Below are positions 22,181 through 26,388 of a DNA stretch of 26,388 bases, piece by piece. The notes under the pieces are model-generated. The model was not told where the DNA came from, did not search any database, and saw nothing but the letters and a program-made list of their open reading frames with translations. The stretch covers positions 1 through 26,388 of IMG/VR virus record IMGVR_UViG_3300032291_000618; one strand, 5' to 3'. The number at the start of each line of letters is the position of its first letter. Position 1 is the first letter of the stretch. This stretch comes from a virus. The position numbers were made by a program, and so were the translations under genes.

Positions 22181-22513
22181 ATGGTTGATAATGAGAAGGC
22201 ACAATTTAAAGCTATGATGAAGGCACTAACGCAATTGTTTAACAAGCCAGACTTAGACATTGAGTTACTGCGTATCTGGTGGCACAAACTTAATCGCTTT
22301 GAGTTTCGTGTTGTTAGCAAGTCTTTTGATAGCTGGGTGGATAGTAACAAGCGTATGCCGACACCTGCCGACATCTTGGAGTTATGCAAAGCACAAGAGA
22401 ACAAGAATATCCCTGTAGGCATTGGCAGAAAGTTTACACCAGAGCAGAAGGCAGAGAACCATGCAAGGCTACAAAAGATGATGAATGACTTGGGATTGCG
22501 TAAGAGTATGTAA
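22181..22513 (+). CDS. Replication-associated protein, helicase-loader-like
   Basis: 110 residues from ATG 22181 (GGAG 7 nt upstream; a TTG at 22157 is unlikely). Helical, with LFNKPDLDIELLRIWWHKLNRF (about 19-40), FDSWVDSNKRMPTPADILEL (about 51-70): this resembles small phage proteins placed next to O-like initiators, in which the second half carries a P-x-PADI motif. A role in loading the helicase is suggested by family shape and by position directly behind the initiator; not proven. Confidence 0.6.
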   Translation: MVDNEKAQFKAMMKALTQLFNKPDLDIELLRIWWHKLNRFEFRVVSKSFDSWVDSNKRMPTPADILELCKAQENKNIPVGIGRKFTPEQKAENHARLQKMMNDLGLRKSM

Positions 22514-22524
22514 TACAATTAATA

Positions 22525-22533
22525 TGGTATAAT
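22525..22533 (+). promoter_or_regulatory. Extended -10 promoter
   Basis: TGG-TATAAT (22525-22533) is a perfect extended -10 element. No clear -35 is present at the usual distance. It sits 25 nt before the Pro-rich secreted gene and would let that gene be expressed independently of the upstream operon. Confidence 0.6.
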
Positions 22534-22558
22534 GTATTGCATCAACAAGGAGAATGAG

Positions 22559-22750
22559 ATGAGTAAATATCTAGTATTACTATTGGCATCATGTAGTAGT
22601 CAGGCATATGCCTGTTATGTTGTCAATGGATATGTGCAATGTCCACCAACACCGCAGATTGTATATGTGCCACCACCAGTTATTATTATTCAGCAATCAC
22701 AGCCTTTTACTCCACAACCACCATTAAATACAGGAACATTAGTAAAATGA
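22559..22750 (+). CDS. Secreted Pro-rich small protein, possible lipoprotein
   Basis: 63 residues from ATG 22559, with AAGGAG and 6-nt spacing; an upstream in-frame ATG (22532) lies inside the -10 element. A short export signal (KYLVLLLASCSSQAYA) can be read as a lipobox LAS-Cys12 or as signal peptidase I cleavage after AYA. The mature part is Pro/Gln-rich (CPPTPQIVYVPPPVIIIQQ) and would be periplasmic or outer-membrane. Pro-rich lipoproteins of this size recall Rz1-type o-spanins, but it is far from the lysis genes and no i-spanin overlaps. With its own promoter it resembles a moron, for instance a superinfection-exclusion protein. Confidence 0.65.
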   Translation: MSKYLVLLLASCSSQAYACYVVNGYVQCPPTPQIVYVPPPVIIIQQSQPFTPQPPLNTGTLVK

Positions 22751-22947
22751 ATGAAATCAAGCGTGGTAGAAAACCATTACCAGAACACATGAAGGCAGTA
22801 ACAACATCGCTACGATTGCGCCCAGATCGTCTGACTGTGTTTAAGCAGTTAGGTGGTACTAAGTGGCTCAATGCTATGTTAGACGAGGAACTATACTTCA
22901 ACACAATGTTTGAGGATGTCATATATCATGAAGTGGGAAAAGGGTGA
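22747..22947 (+). CDS. RHH-like small DNA-binding protein, 66 aa
   Basis: Starts in an ATGA overlap with the Pro-rich gene. After a basic segment (KRGRKPLPEHM) comes AVTTSLRLRPDRLTVFKQLGG, a beta-strand then helix pattern resembling ribbon-helix-helix (MetJ/Arc) proteins, followed by TKWLNAMLDEE. Could autoregulate the 22525 promoter. The fold is inferred from pattern only; there are no Cys or catalytic residues. Confidence 0.6.
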   Translation: MNEIKRGRKPLPEHMKAVTTSLRLRPDRLTVFKQLGGTKWLNAMLDEELYFNTMFEDVIYHEVGKG

Positions 22948-23119
22948 TAAGTATTACATTAAAGGCAAGATGGGGGATTTATCATTTACCATAAGTAAAT
23001 CAATGATATACGATAAAGTTATTTACGAACTGTGGAATGGTACTAAATGGTTATATAAATCAAATGATGTAGAAGATGCAAAGCAGTATGCTACACAAGT
23101 AGCAAAAGATAATGTATAA
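22928..23119 (+). CDS. Small unknown protein, 63 aa
   Basis: Likely start ATG 22928, overlapping the preceding gene by 20 nt; ATG 22916 and a TTG at 22910 are alternatives and the ribosome site is unclear. Beta-strand-rich and aromatic (KYYIKGKMGDLSFTISKS, YELWNGTKWLYKS) with a helical end (VEDAKQYATQVA). No family recognised. It ends just before the gap that precedes the HNH endonuclease gene. Confidence 0.5.
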   Translation: MKWEKGDKYYIKGKMGDLSFTISKSMIYDKVIYELWNGTKWLYKSNDVEDAKQYATQVAKDNV

Positions 23120-23210
23120 TTTATTTGTGGTCGTAGGAGTACGGGTAAGTGATATGATGCTAATCCATCTGTCAGCCACATTACTCACTCAATGTTGATT
23201 AGGACACATC
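23120..23210 (+). other. Structured gap before the HNH gene
   Basis: This 91-nt gap can form a stem pairing TGATG-CTAATC (23155-23165) with GATTAG (23197-23202) and CATCA (23207-23211) across a GACA bulge. The right arm includes the AGGA ribosome site of the HNH gene and its start A, so the fold would lower its translation. No promoter of good quality is seen. It may be part of the mobile homing unit. Confidence 0.4.
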
Positions 23211-23696
23211 ATGATTACACAAGACGAATTAAAACATAAGTTACATTACAATCCAGATACAGGTATTTTTACTTGGATTAATCCGATTAAAAAAACAAAT
23301 ATTGGAAAAGTTGCTGGTTGCACTATGGCTAATGGATATTCATACATAAAAATAAATAAAAAATTATATCTATCTCATAGGCTTGCTTGGATATACATTA
23401 ATGGTGAAGTTACAAAAGAATTAGATCATATTAACAATAATAGAAGTGATAATAAAATTTCTAATTTAAGAATAGCTAGTAAATTTCAAAATCAATGTAA
23501 TAAAAAAGTAAATAAAAACAATATTTATGGGATTAAAGGAATAACATTACATTCAAAATGTAATAAATTTCAAGCAAGAATTGGATTGAATAATAAAACA
23601 ATTTATGTTGGATTATATGATGACTTTTTTGAAGCGTGTTGTTCAATAATTTCAGTTAGAAATAAATTACATGGGAAGTTTTTTAAAAATGCTTAA
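23211..23696 (+). CDS. HNH homing endonuclease (HNH + AP2-like)
   Basis: 161 residues. N-terminal repeat-like segment (YNPDTGIFTWI), then the HNH core: His56 in LSHRLAW, Asp72-His73 in LDHINNN, Asn85 in NKISNLR. The C-terminus (105-141) is an AP2-like DNA-binding domain (IYGIKGITLHSKCNKFQARIGLNN, IYVGLYDDFFEA). This is a standard free-standing phage homing endonuclease. The gene is clearly more A/T-rich than its neighbours and its last 8 nt overlap the ninB start, so it was inserted directly against ninB. Confidence 0.88.
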   Translation: MITQDELKHKLHYNPDTGIFTWINPIKKTNIGKVAGCTMANGYSYIKINKKLYLSHRLAWIYINGEVTKELDHINNNRSDNKISNLRIASKFQNQCNKKVNKNNIYGIKGITLHSKCNKFQARIGLNNKTIYVGLYDDFFEACCSIISVRNKLHGKFFKNA

Positions 23697-24051
23697 GCAA
23701 CCGCCATTCAATATCACCAAGAGCAATCTACCAGTATTGGTAGCAAGGCTTAATGACTTGGTAGAGCAGGGTAACAACTGGCAGGTGATTGTTAAAGAGA
23801 AGGATAGTGATCGCAGCCTAGAGCAGAACTCAAGACTGTGGGAACTGTACACCAGCGTAGGCAACTACTTGGGATACACAGCACAGGATGTACACGACTT
23901 AATGGGATACAAGTTCCTGCTAATTGAGAAGAACGTAGGCAGGGATAAGATAACAAAGGTGCAGTCAACCACCAAGCTATCGGTTAAGGACATGGCTGAG
24001 TATCAAGAGAAAATAGAAGCCTTTGCATCGAATTTGGGCTGGTCGTGGTAA
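23689..24051 (+). CDS. NinB-family recombination protein
   Basis: 120 residues from ATG 23689 (an in-frame ATG at 23671 lies within the HNH gene and would add six residues). NinB (Orf of lambda) is a recombination mediator acting with SSB on single-stranded DNA. Motifs: DLVEQGNNWQVIVKEKDSDRSLEQNSRLWELY (about 22-53, quoted in part), GYTAQDVHDLMGYKFL, and TTKLSVKDMAEYQEKIEAFASNLGW at the end. Fits the SAK3/SSB recombination set. Its original leader may have been replaced by the HNH insertion. Confidence 0.85.
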   Translation: MLKQPPFNITKSNLPVLVARLNDLVEQGNNWQVIVKEKDSDRSLEQNSRLWELYTSVGNYLGYTAQDVHDLMGYKFLLIEKNVGRDKITKVQSTTKLSVKDMAEYQEKIEAFASNLGWSW

Positions 24052-24275
24052 TGTGGAATTATCGAATAATGGAGATTGAGGATGATGGAGAGAAATACTA
24101 CGAGATTAAAGAGGTCTATTATCATAGGGATGGCAGCCTTATGGGTTATTGTAACGCTAGTGTTAGTGGCGAGTCTTTTGGCGACATTATTAGTACCCTA
24201 GACATGATGAAAACAGACGCACATAAAGCCGTGCTGAAACCTAGTGACTTTGAGGGAGAGCAAGATGGAAATTAA
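24051..24275 (+). CDS. Small unknown protein, 74 aa
   Basis: Coupled to ninB by a TAATG junction at 24051; the in-frame GTG at 24045 is unlikely. Beta-rich and charged: WNYRIMEIEDDGEKYYEIKEVYY, then HRDGSLMGYC. Short ORFs with this pattern (rime-EIxDDGE-xYYxIxEVYY) are common beside ninB in phages, without known function. It overlaps the next gene by 11 nt. Confidence 0.65.
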   Translation: MWNYRIMEIEDDGEKYYEIKEVYYHRDGSLMGYCNASVSGESFGDIISTLDMMKTDAHKAVLKPSDFEGEQDGN

Positions 24276-24471
24276 GTTTGACATGGAAGATAACAGCATT
24301 ATTCAAGATGTGATGGATGGTGTTTTTGTTTCGTTACTAAAACGGCAGTTAAGAGACAGTAAAGAGTTTTTAGTGGCTGCATACAACGATGAAGATAAGC
24401 GCATGAACCAAGCTAACATTGATGCATGTCGGGTGTTATTAAATCATTACACGGGGAAAGATGATGACTAA
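24265..24471 (+). CDS. Small unknown protein, 68 aa
   Basis: ATG 24265 has GGGAG about 6 nt upstream; a GTG at 24244 is possible but poor. Acidic N-terminus (KFDMEDNSIIQDVMDG) then a helical, basic middle (LLKRQLRDSKEFLVAAY) and NHYTGKDDD. No recognised family; part of the tightly overlapped small-gene series after ninB. Confidence 0.6.
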   Translation: MEIKFDMEDNSIIQDVMDGVFVSLLKRQLRDSKEFLVAAYNDEDKRMNQANIDACRVLLNHYTGKDDD

Positions 24472-24739
24472 AGATGAAGCATTAAAGATGGCGATTGATT
24501 TTCTTGATGGTAGCTATGAAGCACATAATGTTAGGAAGGCGTGTCAAGAAGCACTAGAACAACCAGCGCAAGAGCCAATTGCATGGATGGCTAAAGATGA
24601 AAATTGTACAGATTGTATTGTTTGGGAAAGAGATGAAGAACACACAATGCCACTCTACACCCACCCTGTACAGCCAAAACCATTAACGGATGCAGAAAGA
24701 CAGGCAGCAGGCGCATTAAATCCTGACCCTCTTTATTAA
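24461..24739 (+). CDS. Small phage protein, 92 aa, PLYT-type
   Basis: Starts within the end of the preceding gene (tandem ATGs at 24461 and 24464). N-terminal helix MTKDEALKMAIDFL, then a variable centre EPIAWMAKDENC, and the PLYTHPVQ motif. This N-terminal helix / EPxAW / PLYT pattern is widespread in proteobacterial phages with unknown role. It ends at the operator-rich gap. Confidence 0.65.
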   Translation: MMTKDEALKMAIDFLDGSYEAHNVRKACQEALEQPAQEPIAWMAKDENCTDCIVWERDEEHTMPLYTHPVQPKPLTDAERQAAGALNPDPLY

Positions 24740-24749
24740 AGGAAAAGAA

Positions 24750-24792
24750 TACCCCATAGGGTGTAGCAATAAAACATACCTTGTAGGGTGTA
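24750..24792 (+). repeat. Two 16-bp direct repeats, iteron/operator-like
   Basis: TACC-NNN-TAGGGTGTA occurs at 24750-24765 and 24777-24792, 27 bp apart, with 13 of 16 positions identical. Each copy is a loose dyad (TACC...GGTGTA). Just downstream TATGAGTA is repeated at 24803 and 24822. They lie in the non-coding gap 24740-24946 and look like binding sites for a regulator or an initiator. Confidence 0.6.
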
Positions 24793-24853
24793 AGTATTAG
24801 TTTATGAGTATTTATGTACGCTATGAGTAACAATTTACACATTACTATGGGTT

Positions 24854-24920
24854 ATGTTACCGATAAGTAACATTGCTACAAAATGTAGTCAACTGGAGCG
24901 TTTGTGGCTACAATTGTAGC
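24854..24920. promoter_or_regulatory. Cluster of three palindromes, candidate operators
   Basis: ATGTTAC-CGATAA-GTAACAT (24854-24873), CTACA-AAA-TGTAG (24876-24888) and GCTACAATTGTAGC (24907-24920, perfect 14-bp). The last two share the CTACA/TGTAG half-sites, with centres about 31 bp (three helical turns) apart. TTGTGG (24902-24907) and TATGAA (24924-24929) flank the third palindrome at 16-bp spacing, so a bound protein would block a weak promoter for the gene at 24947. Confidence 0.6.
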
Positions 24921-24946
24921 GATTATGAATACATAGGAGAAGCTGA

Positions 24947-25180
24947 ATGAGTAACATACAAGACCTAGAGCAAGAAGTATTACGTTGTTGGGAAGTATCA
25001 CAAGACCTAGATTTGTTAGCGCAAGAGTACGAGCATGACGATGATTTGTGTAACAGGGTGCTAGGAATTAAGCACGTTTATGATATGCGATTCAGTAAGG
25101 CATGGGATACCTACGAGAAGTTAGTTAAAGAACATTACGCATGGAAACCAAGAGAGGTAAACTTTGATGATGACAATTAA
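24947..25180 (+). CDS. Small acidic phage protein, 77 aa
   Basis: GGAG lies about 9 nt upstream. Helical and acidic: IQDLEQEVLRCWEVSQDLDLLAQ (about 4-26) and VYDMRFSKAWDTYEKLVKEHY (about 44-64). I recognise the DLEQ-xLxCW...DLDLL / LRFxKxWDTxE pattern as a common small podovirus protein of unknown function. First gene after the operator cluster, so probably the regulated one. Confidence 0.65.
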   Translation: MSNIQDLEQEVLRCWEVSQDLDLLAQEYEHDDDLCNRVLGIKHVYDMRFSKAWDTYEKLVKEHYAWKPREVNFDDDN

Positions 25181-25298
25181 GGATTACATTTTGTGTTACT
25201 CACCAGCTTACTTTATTGGTGTGGCTAATGGATTACTGTTAGCGTGGGCGTTGATGCCTAATAGGGAAAAGAGAAATCATGGAAATCGCAGTATTTAA
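25167..25298 (+). CDS. 43-aa membrane peptide
   Basis: ATG 25167 lies 9 nt after GAGG, inside the end of the preceding gene; a second ATG follows directly. The peptide has a short polar start (MTIKDYILCYS) and one membrane helix (AYFIGVANGLLLAWALM), then a basic tail PNREKRNHGNR. It overlaps the next ORF by 20 nt. Unknown function. Confidence 0.55.
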   Translation: MMTIKDYILCYSPAYFIGVANGLLLAWALMPNREKRNHGNRSI

Positions 25299-25443
25299 TG
25301 CAGGTCAGTTAGGCTATTGTGCAAAGCTGCCATCAGGAACGTGGACTGATCCACATGGTAATAAGCATAAACGGCAATATCTTTATTTGATATGCTTTAA
25401 GTTTGATAACAAGTTTCATTCAGATATTAGATTGTCAAAATAA
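25279..25443 (+). CDS. 54-aa unknown protein
   Basis: ATG 25279 has a purine-rich region (GGGAAAAGAG) upstream; the stop TAA is directly followed by the ATG of the next gene at 25444. The peptide is aromatic and basic (LGYCAKLPSGTWTDPHGNKHKRQYLYLICFKFDNKF), beta-like, resembling small phage proteins of unknown role. Tight packing on both sides supports it. Confidence 0.55.
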   Translation: MEIAVFNAGQLGYCAKLPSGTWTDPHGNKHKRQYLYLICFKFDNKFHSDIRLSK

Positions 25444-25629
25444 ATGACAGCTAACGAGTTTATAAAGAACATGGCATCAGCAGGGTTTAGCGGTACGTTC
25501 CGAGCAACTAACGGTGAGCATACCTATCGCGGATCTATTGAAGATGGTAAAATAAGCATTGTTAAGGTGCAGTCTGTAGCTGAAAGCAAAGCAAAGATTA
25601 GGGAGTTATTTGGAGATGACCAAAGATGA
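25444..25629 (+). CDS. 61-aa unknown protein
   Basis: Begins immediately after the preceding stop and overlaps the Ref-like gene by 14 nt. Sequence: TANEFIKNMASAGFSGTFRATNG then TYRGSIEDGKISIVKVQ and a helical end ESKAKIRELFGDD. Small alpha-beta protein; no family recognised. Confidence 0.6.
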   Translation: MTANEFIKNMASAGFSGTFRATNGEHTYRGSIEDGKISIVKVQSVAESKAKIRELFGDDQR

Positions 25630-25912
25630 ACGCAGACATTACGATAAGATTGCTCAAGCTGGCTGCATTGCTTGTCATGTACTAGAACACGGATTTAGCC
25701 CATGCGAGATACATCACATTCGTACGGGAACTGGGGCAGGATTACGCAGCCATTGGTCAAAAGCTATTGGATTGTGTCCTCTACACCACAGACTAGGAAA
25801 CGCAGGTACAGCGATCCATGCAGGGATTGCATCATTTGAAGAGGCTATTGGTATGAGTGAAGTAGAGCTGCTTGCAAAACAACTTGATTTATTAAATGGA
25901 GTAACAGAATGA
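25616..25912 (+). CDS. Ref-like RecA-dependent HNH nuclease
   Basis: 98 residues from ATG 25616 (GGGAG 10 nt upstream; a TTG at 25610 is possible). Cys17-x2-Cys20, CEIHHIRTG (His33-His34), then SHWSKAIGLCPLHHR (Cys54, His57-His58) and GNAGTAIHAG match the phage P1 Ref / DUF968-like HNH family. Ref cuts DNA within RecA filaments and stimulates recombination. It is shorter than P1 Ref and lacks its N-terminal DNA-binding extension, as do most phage homologues I recall. Fits the recombination module; it could also be an HNH of resolvase type. Confidence 0.75.
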   Translation: MTKDERRHYDKIAQAGCIACHVLEHGFSPCEIHHIRTGTGAGLRSHWSKAIGLCPLHHRLGNAGTAIHAGIASFEEAIGMSEVELLAKQLDLLNGVTE

Positions 25913-26133
25913 TATTATGTATAGACTGTATTAACTACAAGGCTAGCACTACAGCTAAGTCTGATATGTGCGCCCACTACGCTGAGTTTGAGATGGTGAG
26001 AGGTGAACCAAACATTAAGGACTACTGTCTAGAGGAGCGATCACCAACAGGAAGGTGCAGACCACAAGGCTTAAACTTTAAACCAGTAAAGACTGCAATT
26101 GTCAACAAAGTTGCAAAGAGTAAGAAAATCTGA
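25909..26133 (+). CDS. Cys-rich small phage protein, 74 aa
   Basis: Starts in an ATGA overlap with the Ref-like gene. Cys4-x2-Cys7 (CIDC), Cys21, Cys40 and Cys50, with a basic tail (NKVAKSKKI). The CxxC-(x13)-C-(x18)-C-(x9)-C spacing recalls small zinc proteins common in phages and prophages. The next promoter's -35 falls inside its coding end. Unknown role. Confidence 0.65.
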   Translation: MILCIDCINYKASTTAKSDMCAHYAEFEMVRGEPNIKDYCLEERSPTGRCRPQGLNFKPVKTAIVNKVAKSKKI

Positions 26134-26139
26134 TATAGT
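26111..26139 (+). promoter_or_regulatory. Sigma-70-like promoter for the right-end RNA
   Basis: TTGCAA (26111-26116), 17-bp spacer, TATAGT (26134-26139). The hexamers are identical to those of the leftward early promoter (spacer 16 there). The predicted start is near 26146, directly at the base of a 10-bp hairpin. Confidence 0.7.
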
Positions 26140-26145
26140 TTCGTT

Positions 26146-26379
26146 TGTCTAAATATAAATTTAGATAACTCTTCTCCGAGTGATCTTGGACTTCGTTAGG
26201 TGGATGCTACCAAGAGCGTTGAAGCCTAGCACTTTTATTGAACATTGCATGATGACTGATCCTTGTCATGTAATTTAGGGATGAACCGAGACGGCTACCG
26301 AGTTCATGTTGAATACTAGATACAACCAGAGTCTGAGATACTTTGCCCTATAAAATCTCCTTAACATAAGGGTGTAGAT
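26146..26379 (+). ncRNA. ~234-nt structured leader RNA or ncRNA
   Basis: No ORF of note lies between the promoter and 26380. Several helices are visible: 26145-26154/26159-26168 (10 bp, one G-U), ACTC/GAGT 26168-26171/26178-26181, TCTTGG/CCAAGA 26184-26189/26210-26215, 26244-26252/26266-26274 (9 bp, one G-U), ATGAAC/GTTCAT 26281-26286/26302-26307 with an inner CGG/CCG, GTTG/CAAC 26308-26311/26323-26326, TAGGG/CCCTA 26276-26280/26346-26350 closing the last two, and CCTTA/TAAGG 26359-26363/26367-26371. I cannot assign it to a known class. Confidence 0.6.
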
Positions 26380-26388
26380 ATGATTAAA
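26380..26388 (+). CDS. Start of a further gene (3' partial)
   Basis: ATG-ATT-AAA at the very end of the window, with AAGGG about 8 nt upstream inside the CCTTA/TAAGG hairpin. Only three codons are visible, so neither the frame nor the product can be judged. Confidence 0.3.

Noticed and set aside
22045-22518. 157-aa minus-strand ORF opposite the loader-like gene
   Set aside because: No promoter or ribosome site; spans two well-supported rightward genes.
26146-26379. tRNA, tmRNA, RNase P or hammerhead ribozyme in the right-end RNA
   Set aside because: No cloverleaf with a GGTTCGA-type T-loop, no CTGATGA/GAAA core and no recognised conserved RNase P motifs.

Overview
This window is a continuous piece of a tailed-phage genome (or a very intact prophage). 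It is AT-rich by eye and densely packed. Stop/start overlaps of the ATGA and TAATG kind occur at many gene junctions, and there are no tRNA, rRNA, IS or CRISPR signatures. An SU10-type adaptor, a P22 gp10-like nozzle/stabilisation protein, several tail fibres and large Ala/Gln-rich internal proteins, with no tape-measure or sheath gene, point to a short-tailed (podovirus-like) virion. The host is probably a Gram-negative that depends on PQQ. A 23-codon gene at 16554-16625, easily missed because of its size, reads as PqqA, the peptide precursor of pyrroloquinoline quinone. An AT-rich methylotrophic betaproteobacterium (Methylophilaceae-like) would fit, but the host is inference.

Layout. 1-12.6 kb (+): late structural genes: adaptor, fibre-like proteins, three long tail fibres (one with an S74 self-cleaving chaperone), nozzle, GNAT-like protein, and three or four internal/ejection-type proteins. 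12.6-15.0 kb (+): lysis region with two small membrane/coiled-coil proteins, a 3-TM holin, a GIY-YIG homing endonuclease inserted between holin and endolysin, and a GH24 endolysin with an E-8-C-5-T triad. 15.0-16.5 kb (+): a metallophosphoesterase and an unknown protein, then pqqA with its own Shine-Dalgarno and an intrinsic terminator. 20.1-16.7 kb (-): a convergent early operon under a TTGCAA-16-TATAGT promoter, carrying small unknown proteins, a SAK3-type annealing protein, SSB, two winged-helix/HTH proteins, a zinc protein and two tiny membrane proteins. 20.2-26.1 kb (+): a DUF1064 nuclease-like protein, a consensus promoter driving a ~108-nt structured RNA that ends in a terminator just before the replication-initiator gene, a PAPS-reductase-like PP-loop protein, a putative helicase-loader-like protein, a moron-like Pro-rich secreted protein, RHH-like protein, HNH homing endonuclease, NinB, small ORFs, an operator-rich intergenic region, a Ref-like HNH nuclease and a Cys-rich protein. 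26.1 kb to the end: a second good promoter followed by a ~230-nt highly structured leader or ncRNA.

How the parts fit. SSB, SAK3, NinB, DUF1064 and the Ref-like nuclease together form an annealing-based recombination module next to the replication initiator. The late operon ends with pqqA, so the phage probably supplies PqqA during infection to keep host PQQ-dependent dehydrogenases supplied; none of the other pqq genes is in the window, so host PqqE/D/C/B would have to finish the cofactor.

The main candidates for undescribed biology are phage pqqA, the 20530-20637 RNA with loop complementarity and terminator, the 26146-26379 structured leader, and the operator array at 24854-24920. All homology calls were made by eye; no searches, foldings or base counts were run.
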